From Methylobacterium sp. 10 (GTDB lineage Bacteria > Pseudomonadota > Alphaproteobacteria > Rhizobiales > Beijerinckiaceae): a stretch of DNA of 64,000 nt. Position numbers and translations under genes: made by a program. Each line of letters opens with the position of its first letter. The stretch's first letter is position 1. The stretch lies in contig NZ_KI912577.1 of the NCBI RefSeq assembly GCF_000519085.1, forward strand, positions 3,404,035-3,468,034, read 5' to 3'. The notes under the pieces were generated by a model. That model was not told the DNA's origin. It did no database searches and worked only from the letters and a program-made list of their open reading frames with translations. This document shows positions 19,104 through 27,358 of this stretch, piece after piece.

Positions 19104-19272
19104 TCAGAATCGTCCAGAAGAAAAACCGATCCCTCCGATCAGAACTATGCGCTTATCGGATCGCTCGCCCCGCAGCATGCTGCCTGGGCTCGGGCGATCA
19201 CGGCGCGCTCCACGGACGCTCCGCTTCGGACCACGGGCACCCCCTCAGCGCGTGACACCGACGAGACCAGCC

Positions 19273-20265
19273 ATGTCCGCCTCAGCGATCGCCGCCGCCC
19301 ATGTCGTCCCCCGAACCCCGACGGGGCTCGCCCCCGCGCGCCGCCTCGCGGGCCTCGTCAGGAAGCGGCGGGGCGCCGAGGCATGGGGCGCCTCTCCCCT
19401 CCTTCTCGGCGGCGCGATCCTGCTCTGGGGCGCGAACTGGCCGGTGATGAAACTGGGCCTGGGCCACGTCTCGCCGCTCTGGTTCTCGGCCTCGCGGTTT
19501 GCCACCGGTGCGATCTGCCTGTTCGCCTGGCAGGCCGCCCGTGGCGACATCCGCCTGCCCCGGCGCGGGGATCTGCCCGTCGTCGCCTCCATCGGCCTCC
19601 TGCAGATGATGCTGTTCACGGCGCTGGGCGCCCTGGCGATGACGCAGCTTCCCGCCGGCCGCTCGGCGATCCTGAGCTACACGACCCCGATCTGGGTCAT
19701 CCCGGCGGCGCTCCTCGTCTTCGGCGAGCGCATCGAGCGGCGGCGCTGGATCGGAATAGTCCTCGCGGGCATCGGCGTCCTGGTCCTGCTCAATCCCTAC
19801 GCCATCGACTGGCACGACAGGGACGTGGTCGGCGCCAACGCGATGCTGCTCGCGGCATCCGCCGCCTGGGCCGCGTGCCTCCTGCACCTGCGCTACGGGC
19901 GCGGACCGTCCTCGGCCATCCAGCTCGCGCCCTGGCAGATGCTGCTCGCCGCCTCCGTTCTGGCTCCGGTGGCGCTCGCGGTCGAGGGGCCGTTCAGCGG
20001 GGACGGCACGGGGGCGTTCTGGGCCTGCCTCGTCTTCGTCGGGCCCGTCGCCACCGCCTTCTGCTTCTGCGCCGTCAACGCCGCGAGCGCTCGGCTTTCG
20101 GCGAGCACGATGTCGACCACGATGCTGGCGGTGCCGGTGACCGGCCTCCTGACCTCCGTCGCAATCCTGCACGAGGCGCCCGGCCCCGACCTGATCCTCG
20201 GCTCCCTCGCGATCGTCCTCGGCGTCGCGGCGAGCGCCGTCCCGTCACGCAAATCCGGCTCCTGA
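19273..20265 (+). CDS. EamA (DMT) family transporter
   Basis: A 330-residue membrane protein with two EamA repeats and about ten transmembrane helices, after a basic N-terminal tail of roughly 45 residues. GGAILLWGANWPVMKLGL opens helix 1 and SYTTPIWVIPAALLVFGERI marks the end of the first repeat. Drug/metabolite exporters of this family move amino acids or other metabolites; the substrate is unknown. An open frame continues upstream to 19087, but the ATG at 19273 gives the usual start. Confidence 0.87.
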   Translation: MSASAIAAAHVVPRTPTGLAPARRLAGLVRKRRGAEAWGASPLLLGGAILLWGANWPVMKLGLGHVSPLWFSASRFATGAICLFAWQAARGDIRLPRRGDLPVVASIGLLQMMLFTALGALAMTQLPAGRSAILSYTTPIWVIPAALLVFGERIERRRWIGIVLAGIGVLVLLNPYAIDWHDRDVVGANAMLLAASAAWAACLLHLRYGRGPSSAIQLAPWQMLLAASVLAPVALAVEGPFSGDGTGAFWACLVFVGPVATAFCFCAVNAASARLSASTMSTTMLAVPVTGLLTSVAILHEAPGPDLILGSLAIVLGVAASAVPSRKSGS

Positions 20266-20290
20266 CGTTCCATTCACGAGGACCACCCTG

Positions 20291-21307
20291 ATGAAAGCCG
20301 TCGGTTTCTACACGTCTCTGCCCATCGAGGACGACCAGGCCCTCCTCGACCTCGATCTCCCCACCCCGATCCCGGGCCCGAGCGATCTCCTCGTCCGGGT
20401 GAGGGCGGTCTCGGTCAATCCGGTCGATACCAAGGTCCGCGCCCGGGCCGTGCCCGCCGACGGACAGCCGCACGTTCTCGGCTACGATGCCGCCGGGATC
20501 GTCGAGGCGGTGGGCGCGGAGGCCGGCCTGTTCAAACCTGGCGACGCGGTGTTCTATGCCGGAGCCCTCGGCCGGCAGGGCACGAACGCCGAGTTCCATT
20601 GCGTCGACGAGCGGATCGTCGGCGCCAAGCCGGCCACGCTCTCCTTCGCCGAAGCCGCGGCCCTGCCGCTCACCGCGATCACCGCCTGGGAAACCCTGTT
20701 CGACCGGCTCGACGTGAGGACGCCCGTTCCGGGCGCCGGGAACGCCGTGCTGATCGTCGGCGGGGCGGGAGGCGTCGGATCCATCGCGACGCAGCTCGCC
20801 CGCCGGCTCACCGACCTCACCGTGGTCACCACCGCCTCCCGTCCCGAGACAGCCGCCTGGAGCCGCGACCTCGGCGCCCACCACGTGATCGACCATACCC
20901 GGCCGCTCGGCGCCGAGTTCGCCGCGCTCGGGCTCGGTGCGCCGGCCTTCGTGTTCTCGACGACCAACACCGACCAGCACGTGGCGGAGATCGCCGCGTT
21001 GATCGCCCCGCAGGGCCGCTTCGCCCTCATCGACGACCCGGCGGTCCTCGACGTGGTGCCGTTCAAGCGCAAGAGCGTGTCGACGCATTGGGAGTTCATG
21101 TTCACGCGCTCGATGTTCGAGACCGCCGACATGGCTGCGCAGGGCCATCTCCTCGGGGAGGTGTCGCGCCTCGTGGATTCCGGCACGCTGAAGACCACCT
21201 TCGCCGACAGCTTCGGCCCGATCTCGGCCGCCAACCTGAGGCGCGCCCATGCCCTGATCGAGAGCGGCCGGGCCAAGGGCAAGATCGTCCTGGAGGGCTG
21301 GGCATGA
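20291..21307 (+). CDS. Zinc-type alcohol dehydrogenase family protein (quinone oxidoreductase-like)
   Basis: A 338-residue medium-chain dehydrogenase/reductase of the zinc-binding alcohol dehydrogenase-like family. The N-terminal GroES-like domain (VRVRAVSVNPVDTK) is followed by a Rossmann fold with IVGGAGGVGSIA near residue 155. The structural-zinc cysteines of classical ADHs are absent, as in quinone oxidoreductase-like members, so NADPH-dependent reduction of enones or quinones is plausible (inference). GAGGACC precedes the ATG. The next gene is a convergent LysR regulator. Confidence 0.88.
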   Translation: MKAVGFYTSLPIEDDQALLDLDLPTPIPGPSDLLVRVRAVSVNPVDTKVRARAVPADGQPHVLGYDAAGIVEAVGAEAGLFKPGDAVFYAGALGRQGTNAEFHCVDERIVGAKPATLSFAEAAALPLTAITAWETLFDRLDVRTPVPGAGNAVLIVGGAGGVGSIATQLARRLTDLTVVTTASRPETAAWSRDLGAHHVIDHTRPLGAEFAALGLGAPAFVFSTTNTDQHVAEIAALIAPQGRFALIDDPAVLDVVPFKRKSVSTHWEFMFTRSMFETADMAAQGHLLGEVSRLVDSGTLKTTFADSFGPISAANLRRAHALIESGRAKGKIVLEGWA

Positions 21308-21349
21308 CAGCCCGGGCTACGCCTCGCGGCGCTCGCCGCGAAGGCCGGG

Positions 21350-22228
21350 TCAGGCCGCGAGGGTGAGCGCGTCGTGACTGGCGAGGCTCTGGGTCAGGAA
21401 GGTGATCAGCGGGGCGACGAGGTCCGGCGCGCGGTCCTCCCCCAGAACGGTGACGTCGGTCATCGGCAGGGCCGGCCACAGGTCCGGCGCGCGCAGGATC
21501 TGCATGCCCTCCTGCATGAAGGAACGCCCCAGCAGCGTCACCCCGAGGCCGCCCGCCACGGCGGCCTGCACGCCCATGAGGCTGCTCGCCGTGCAGGCGG
21601 CGATCCAGTCCCGGCGCACGGAATCGAGGGCGGCGATCATCGACTCGCGGTAGGTGCATGGGGGCGACAGCATCACCAGGCGGGCCGGCTTGTCGAAGTC
21701 GAGCCGGTAGTCGACGGAGGCCAGCCAGACCAGCGGCTCGCGCCAGATCACGCGCCCCCTGGCCTGCGCGCCGCTGCGCTTGGCGATGACCGCGTCGAGC
21801 TGGTCCGCGTTGTAGGCCGCCAGAAGGTTGCAGCTGAGCCCCGTCATCAGGTCGATATGCACGTCCGGATAGAGGCGCCCGAACCGGGCGAGGAGCTTGG
21901 GCAGCTGGCCCGGAATGAAATCCTCGGCGACCCCGAGGCGCAGCGTGCCGCTGGCGGGCGGATCGCGCCAGGTACGCATCAGCCGATCGTTGAGTTCGAG
22001 CATCTGGCGCGCCGCCACGAGCAGCCGCTCGCCGTCGAGGGTCAGGCCGAGCGTGCGGCTCGTCCTGTCGAAGACGCGCCGTCCCAGGATCTCCTCGAGC
22101 CGGAGGACCTTCTGGCTCACGGCCGATTGCGAGCGGTGCACCACGTCGGCGGCGGCCGTGAAGCTGCCGGTCTCGGCCACGGCGACGAAGGCCCTCAGCA
22201 GGTCGAGTTCGAGATCGGGAGAGCGCAT
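21350..22228 (-). CDS. LysR family transcriptional regulator
   Basis: A 292-residue LysR protein. The N-terminal winged helix (LLRAFVAVAETGSFTAAADVV, QSAVSQKVLRLEEILGRRVFDR) is followed by a periplasmic-binding-like effector domain. The frame is open to 22348, but the family N-terminus begins at the Met at 22228. It converges on the alcohol dehydrogenase gene, with 42 bases between the stops. Confidence 0.9.
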   Translation of the reverse strand: MRSPDLELDLLRAFVAVAETGSFTAAADVVHRSQSAVSQKVLRLEEILGRRVFDRTSRTLGLTLDGERLLVAARQMLELNDRLMRTWRDPPASGTLRLGVAEDFIPGQLPKLLARFGRLYPDVHIDLMTGLSCNLLAAYNADQLDAVIAKRSGAQARGRVIWREPLVWLASVDYRLDFDKPARLVMLSPPCTYRESMIAALDSVRRDWIAACTASSLMGVQAAVAGGLGVTLLGRSFMQEGMQILRAPDLWPALPMTDVTVLGEDRAPDLVAPLITFLTQSLASHDALTLAA

Positions 22229-22543
22229 CGTTCCGTCGATGTCCTGTCTGGTTCGCGCCGGTCCCCTCGACATCCCGCCGTCCTGCGCCCGGGGGCGGCG
22301 GCGAGCGGCCTCGCGACGACAATGACCGCATTCCGGAGAAACGAACATCGTAGAGTTCCGATCGCATCCAGAAGCCGATCGAATGGAAGCGGCCGATCAC
22401 GCAAAGCGGCCCCCGCGCCGGGGCCGATCAGGGCGGCATCGGCAATGGCGCATTCGTCCAAGCGGTGACGCGAATCGTCAAGCCGGCTCGGCGCCGAGCT
22501 TCCTAAGCTCGGACCAGCTCCCTACGGAATCGGACATCCTCCC
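22229..22543. other. Intergenic region between LysR and hydrolase genes
   Basis: About 315 bases between the divergent LysR and alpha/beta hydrolase genes. I see no gene or strong repeat; promoters for both should lie here. Confidence 0.5.
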
Positions 22544-23380
22544 ATGCCCTTCGTCACCACCCAGGACGGCGTCGAGATCTACTTCAAGGATTGGGGTCCA
22601 AAGAGCGCCCAGCCGATCGTGTTCCACCACGGCTGGCCGCTCTCGTCGGACGACTGGGACACGCAGATGCTGTTCTTCCTGCATCACGGCTACCGGGTCG
22701 TGGCGCATGACCGGCGCGGCCATGGCCGCTCGGCCCAGGTCGATGCCGGCCACGACATGGATCACTACGCCGCCGACGCCTTCGCCGTGACGGAGGCGCT
22801 GGACCTGCGGAACGCCGTGCATATCGGTCATTCCACCGGCGGCGGCGAGGTCGCCCGCTACGTGGCGAGGCACGGAGAGCCGGCCGGCCGCGTGGCCAAG
22901 GCCGTGCTGGTCTCGGCGGTGCCGCCGCTGATGCTCAAGACGGAGGCCAATCCCGAAGGTCTGCCGATCGCGGTCTTCGACGGGTTCCGCGCGGCCACCG
23001 CCGCGAACCGCGCGCAGTTCTTCCTCGACGTGGCGAGCGGCCCCTTCTACGGCTTCAACCGCGACGGCGCGAACGTGCAGCAGGGCGTGATCCGGAATTG
23101 GTGGCGCCAGGGTATGATGGGCAGCACGAAGGCCCATTACGACGGCATCAAAGCGTTCTCCGAGACCGACCAGACCGACGACCTGAAAGCCATCACCGTG
23201 CCGACCCTGGTCCTGCATGGCGAGGACGACCAGATCGTGCCGATCGCGGATGCCGCGCTGAAATCGGTCACGCTCCTGGCCAACGGCACGCTCAAGACCT
23301 ATCCGGGCTTTCCGCACGGGATGCTCACCACCCACCATGACGTCGTCAACCCCGACCTCCTCGCTTTCGTGAAGGGCTGA
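22544..23380 (+). CDS. Alpha/beta hydrolase (non-haem chloroperoxidase/arylesterase type)
   Basis: A 278-residue hydrolase close to the bacterial cofactor-free haloperoxidase/esterase group. The oxyanion-hole HHGWP is at 28-32, the nucleophile elbow GHSTGG puts the serine at 97, GEDDQIVPI holds the acid near 227, and the FPHG histidine is near 254. It is divergent from the LysR gene. The physiological ester substrate cannot be predicted. Confidence 0.9.
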   Translation: MPFVTTQDGVEIYFKDWGPKSAQPIVFHHGWPLSSDDWDTQMLFFLHHGYRVVAHDRRGHGRSAQVDAGHDMDHYAADAFAVTEALDLRNAVHIGHSTGGGEVARYVARHGEPAGRVAKAVLVSAVPPLMLKTEANPEGLPIAVFDGFRAATAANRAQFFLDVASGPFYGFNRDGANVQQGVIRNWWRQGMMGSTKAHYDGIKAFSETDQTDDLKAITVPTLVLHGEDDQIVPIADAALKSVTLLANGTLKTYPGFPHGMLTTHHDVVNPDLLAFVKG

Positions 23381-23402
23381 GCCGGGTCTTTCGCGACGGC
23401 GA

Positions 23403-23795
23403 TCACGCCGTCGCGTCCCTCGCCGACCCGCCCGTCAGGGCCTGCTCCAGGGAGCGGATGATCGTCGCGCCGTCGCAGGGCTTGCCCAGGAAGTCGCTGG
23501 CGCCCGCCGCCAGGACGGTGTTGCGCAAGGCCTCGGTGGGGAACGCCGTCACGAAGATCACCGGCACCCGCGATCCCAGGGCGAGCAGGCCCCGGTGCAT
23601 CTCCACGCCGGTCATGCCGGGCATCTGCACGTCGGTGATGACGCAATCGGGCGCGTCCACCGGACAGGTCTCCAGGAAATCCCGAGCCGAAGCGTAGATG
23701 CGGGCCGTGTAGCCGAGGGAGCGGACGAGGCTTCCGGTCGCCACGCGCACGTCCTCGTCGTCGTCGACGATCGCGATCACAGGCAGAGCTGCCAT
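23403..23795 (-). CDS. Single-domain response regulator (receiver only)
   Basis: A 130-residue CheY-like receiver with IVDDDEDV acidic pocket, phospho-acceptor D55 (VITDVQMPG), T/S at VTAF and the conserved K in GKPCDG. It has no output domain. It lies downstream of a FixL/FixJ-type pair on the same strand and may act as a phosphate sink or partner for that kinase (inference). Confidence 0.9.
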   Translation of the reverse strand: MAALPVIAIVDDDEDVRVATGSLVRSLGYTARIYASARDFLETCPVDAPDCVITDVQMPGMTGVEMHRGLLALGSRVPVIFVTAFPTEALRNTVLAAGASDFLGKPCDGATIIRSLEQALTGGSARDATA

Positions 23796-23952
23796 TCCAT
23801 TGACCTAAGGGGTTCGCCGCCCGGTCCCTGTGACCGGCGCATCTTGGACCGGGAAGCGTTGGCCCAAGCCGAGATATGGTCCCACGCACCGTGGGTTGGA
23901 ATCATACGGAGGTTTGCCGGCCTCCACCTTTCGGCGAAAGCCGGCGGATCGG

Positions 23953-24624
23953 TCACCGCGTCGGCGCGCCACCGGCATGGGAGATGCCGAGGGCCTCGGC
24001 GCTGCGAACCAGATCGGCCAGGGATCGCGCCCTCATCTTGCGCATGACGTGGCCCCGGTGGATCTTCACCGTGATCTCGCTGAGGCCGAGATTGCCGGCC
24101 ACCTGCTTGTTCATCAGGCCGGCGGTGACCTGCGCCATCACCTCGCGCTCCCGCGCGGTGAGGGTCTCGTAATCGGCCCTGAGATCGTCGAGGGCCGCAT
24201 GCGCGCTGCGCTGCTGCGCGTCGCGCGCCAGGGCGGTGCCGATGGCATCGAGGAGGTCCTGCTCGCGGAACGGCTTGGCGAGGAAATCGACCGCTCCGGC
24301 CTTCATCGCCTTCACCGTCATCGGAATATCGCCGTGCCCGGTCATCAGGATCATCGGCAGGTCGATCCCGAGGGCGCTGAGCTGGCTTTGGAACTCGAGG
24401 CCGCTCACGCCCGGCAGGCGGACGTCGACCACCAGGCATCCGGCGCCCAGGGGGCGCGGCGCGGCCAGGAACTCCGCCACCGACGCGAAGGCGGCAGAGG
24501 CGAGATCGATGGAGCGGAGCAGACCGGACAGAGCCTCCCGGATATCCGGATCGTCATCCACGACGAAGACGGTCTGCTTCGCGGCCGATGCGCGTGCCGG
24601 CCCCGCCGCGTTGCTTCGGATCAT
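23953..24624 (-). CDS. FixJ-type response regulator with LuxR HTH
   Basis: A 223-residue two-domain regulator. The receiver has FVVDDDPD, D67 as phospho-acceptor (LVVDVRLPG) and K at AKPF. The C-terminal NarL/FixJ HTH reads LTAREREVMAQVTAGLMNKQVA. The start overlaps the end of the upstream sensor kinase gene by 4 bases, so the two form a cognate pair. Targets are unknown; no fix genes are visible in the window. Confidence 0.92.
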   Translation of the reverse strand: MIRSNAAGPARASAAKQTVFVVDDDPDIREALSGLLRSIDLASAAFASVAEFLAAPRPLGAGCLVVDVRLPGVSGLEFQSQLSALGIDLPMILMTGHGDIPMTVKAMKAGAVDFLAKPFREQDLLDAIGTALARDAQQRSAHAALDDLRADYETLTAREREVMAQVTAGLMNKQVAGNLGLSEITVKIHRGHVMRKMRARSLADLVRSAEALGISHAGGAPTR

Positions 24625-26564
24625 GCTGCCCTCTCGGCCGTCGTCGGTATGGTGAAGTGGAAGGCGGCGCCCGGATCATCATGGCCGGTGATCCAGAGGC
24701 GCCCGCCATGCGCCTCGATGATCGACCGGCAGATCGCCAGCCCCATGCCCATCCCGTCCGCCTTGGTGGTGAAGAACGGCTGGAAGACCCGCTCGACGGC
24801 CTCCGCCGCGATCCCCCCGCCGCTATCGACGACGGTGACGCGGACATGCTCCGCCCCGTCGGGCACGACGCGGACGGTGAGGAGGCGGGGCCGTTCGGTG
24901 ACCGTCGCCATGGCCTGGATCGCATTCACCATCAGGTTGATGAGCACCTGCTGCAGCTGCACCCGGTCCCCGTGGACAAGGGTCACGTCGGACGCGACGT
25001 CGCGGATCAGGCGCACGCCGCCGCGGGCCATCTCGCGCTCCACCAGAAGCACGGATTCTCCGATCATCTCCCGCAGGTCGAGCCAGTCGCGCGGGGGCGG
25101 CGTCTTGGCGAGGAAGGTCCGGATCCGGGACACGATCTCGCCGGCCCGGGTGCCGCTCGCCACCACCCGGGTCACCGCGGCCGAGACCTCGCCGAGGTCC
25201 GGCGGGGTCCGCCTCAGCCAGCGCAGGGCCGCCTCGCCATTGGTGACGATGGCCGCGAGGGGCTGGTTCACCTCATGGGCGATGGAGGCGGTGAGTTCGC
25301 CGAGCGTCGTCACCCGCGCCGTATGGGCGAGCTCGGCCTGGACCGCCAGCAGCGCCTCCTGCGCCTGCTTGCGCTCGGTGATGTCGACGGCAAAGACCAG
25401 CACGCCCTCGAACCCGTCCGCATGGGACGGGAACGTGATGCCGAAGAGGATCGGCACCGACTCGCCCGAGAGCGAGCGGATCGCGGTCTCGCCCTCGAAG
25501 AAGGTCTCGCCCCGCGCCAGCGCCAGCAGCGACTCGATGAAGGTCGGCTCGTCCTCGAACAGGAACGCGTCGAGGGATTGCGGCGCCCAGGCGCCCGCAT
25601 CGGCGCCGATCAGCCGCCGCAATTCGGCATTGGCGTCGACGATGGTGACGCTGCGGCGCAGGTCGCGGACGACCTCCGGATGGTCGTGGAGATGGGTGCG
25701 AAGGGTCGTGGCCGCCTCGCGCGGGACCGCGTCGAGGACCGCCTTCACCCCGCGCCAATCCTGCTGCAGGATCGCGACGCGGGCCGTGTCGAAGATGGTA
25801 CGGTAGCGCCTCTCGCTCTCCGCCAGGGCGGCATGGGCGCGCTTGCGCTCGGTGATGTCGGTGTTCGTCTCGAGGACCGCGAGGGGCTGGCCGCCGGCGT
25901 CGCGCTGGAGCGACCAGCGGCTCTCGACGACGACCCTGGCGCCCGACCGCACCGTCTGGACCAGTTCGCCCTCCCACCGCCCGTTCCGCATCAGCGCGGC
26001 CCGGATCGCCGCCTCGCCGTCGGGGAAGACCGTGCGGAGGAGGACGTGCACGTTGCGCCCCCGGACCTCGTCCCGGCGCCAACCGTAGAGATCCTCCGCG
26101 GCGCGGTTCCAGAATGTCACCGTGTCGGTGGGCGTACGGACGAAGATCGGATCGTGGGTGAGTTCGAGCAGTTCGGCCTGCTCCGCGAGGATGCGGGCCG
26201 CGGATTGATTGCGCAGCACCAGGAGCGCGCTGATCGCGATGGCGGCGAGGCTGACCAGGGCGCGCAGCAGCGCCGAATCGCTGTCGAAGAAACGGTGCGA
26301 GAGGAAATAGGCCACGGCGGTGAGGAGCAGGCAGCCGGCAGCGGTCAGGATCACCCCGTTCCGCCGGAACGCCCGCGCGGCGATGAGCACCACGACCACG
26401 TAGAGGACGGCCACCGCCCCTTCGAGGGGCGTGAACGCGTCCACGAGGAAGATCGCCAGGGCGAAGCCGAGGGCGAGAACGCCCAGGAAACGGCCCGTCC
26501 GGCGGGTGTCCGGGGCGAACCCGGAACGGAGAGGCGAGGGGGCGGCTACGACAGGCGCGTCCAT
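24621..26564 (-). CDS. PAS-domain sensor histidine kinase (FixL-like)
   Basis: A 647-residue membrane sensor. Three to four hydrophobic segments lie within residues 25-117, followed by two PAS/PAC modules (about 125-245 and 250-400). The dimerisation domain has the phospho-acceptor H430 in ASIAHEVNQPLAAI, and the HATPase domain has DSGGGI and GMGMGLAICR. The PAS domains show no clear haem-binding FixL histidine motif, so redox or ligand sensing is open. The ATG at 26564 follows GGGAGGGG. It pairs with the overlapping FixJ-type regulator. Confidence 0.9.
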   Translation of the reverse strand: MDAPVVAAPSPLRSGFAPDTRRTGRFLGVLALGFALAIFLVDAFTPLEGAVAVLYVVVVLIAARAFRRNGVILTAAGCLLLTAVAYFLSHRFFDSDSALLRALVSLAAIAISALLVLRNQSAARILAEQAELLELTHDPIFVRTPTDTVTFWNRAAEDLYGWRRDEVRGRNVHVLLRTVFPDGEAAIRAALMRNGRWEGELVQTVRSGARVVVESRWSLQRDAGGQPLAVLETNTDITERKRAHAALAESERRYRTIFDTARVAILQQDWRGVKAVLDAVPREAATTLRTHLHDHPEVVRDLRRSVTIVDANAELRRLIGADAGAWAPQSLDAFLFEDEPTFIESLLALARGETFFEGETAIRSLSGESVPILFGITFPSHADGFEGVLVFAVDITERKQAQEALLAVQAELAHTARVTTLGELTASIAHEVNQPLAAIVTNGEAALRWLRRTPPDLGEVSAAVTRVVASGTRAGEIVSRIRTFLAKTPPPRDWLDLREMIGESVLLVEREMARGGVRLIRDVASDVTLVHGDRVQLQQVLINLMVNAIQAMATVTERPRLLTVRVVPDGAEHVRVTVVDSGGGIAAEAVERVFQPFFTTKADGMGMGLAICRSIIEAHGGRLWITGHDDPGAAFHFTIPTTAERAA

Positions 26565-26788
26565 CGCCCCTCCCTGGCCTCGACGCGGCGCCGGGGCGTC
26601 CCGTCGTCCGGCCGGTCGGCACACGGTACCGTGACGGAGAACCGGGAGCCGACGCCCTCCACCGACCGGACCGTGATCCTGTGATCCAGGGCCTGCGCGG
26701 TCTGGCGCACGATCGCCAGGCCGAGGCCAGGCTGAGTGTGCTTCCGTCCCGCCGAGCCCGGTGCATGAACGGCCTGACGCATCGCCAT
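26546..26788 (-). pseudogene. Remnant of a histidine kinase ATPase domain
   Basis: An 80-codon frame contains GLGLAIVRQTAQALDH and GVGSRFSVTVP, which are the G2 box and last beta strand of a histidine kinase HATPase domain. Nothing before them resembles the rest of a kinase, so this is the tail of a degraded gene. Its end overlaps the start of the intact sensor kinase gene by 19 bases in another frame. Confidence 0.7.
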
Positions 26789-27358
26789 CTCCCCATTTCC
26801 GGTGGCCTGGACGGCGGATGAAGGCCTCGGCCGTTCGAGCGAACCATGAAGCGTGGCCGGGTGCCTGTGAACTATACCGTCGTTTATTGGCGTGGGCGCG
26901 CGGCGTTCGCGCGGATGATAACGGGACTACGGCCCTGGCGCATGCCGGCCCCTCATGCCCTGCACCGCCGATCCGGCCGCCATCAAGTCATCATAGGTCC
27001 GACCGCTCGTCTTGCACGGACGATCCATGATTTGAACGATCCGCGTTAAGGAGGGTGAAGCGTCAGCGAGCCGACGCTTCACCCTCCTTAGCTCTCTGGT
27101 GTGTCGCAGGTTTTTATCGCAGAACCGGGGGCCACTTCTGCGAAACCTGCTTCGCCGGAAGACCATCGCTCTTCTCAAGCGCGTCACCCCGGTCGATCGA
27201 GCGGCGGCCGGGAATTGGCGCCGGACCGTGCAAAACAACGCGTGATCGGACAAGCCAGGAGGCATCCTGTCCTTGCAGTGACAGTGGTGATTGCGGGACG
27301 GGACGCCATCCGGGGCAGGGGTGGCACTGTCGCATTCCACGACAGGGAGTGATTCGAG
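26789..27358. other. Intergenic region with a strong hairpin
   Basis: About 570 bases with no credible gene. It holds the perfect 18-bp inverted repeat described separately and the promoter region of the downstream fusion gene. The short frames in it have no recognisable features. Confidence 0.5.
27047..27090. repeat. Perfect 18-bp inverted repeat, 8-base loop
   Basis: TAAGGAGGGTGAAGCGTC at 27047-27064 is exactly complementary to 27073-27090. On the plus strand the right arm ends in CTCCTTA without a U-run, so a classical intrinsic terminator is not clear in either direction. It may be an operator, an RNA structure or a mobile-element end. Confidence 0.8.

Noticed and set aside
27320..27350. 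A possible sigma-54 promoter around GTGGCAC-N5 before the fusion gene
   Set aside because: The GG element is present but the GC at the required spacing is not.
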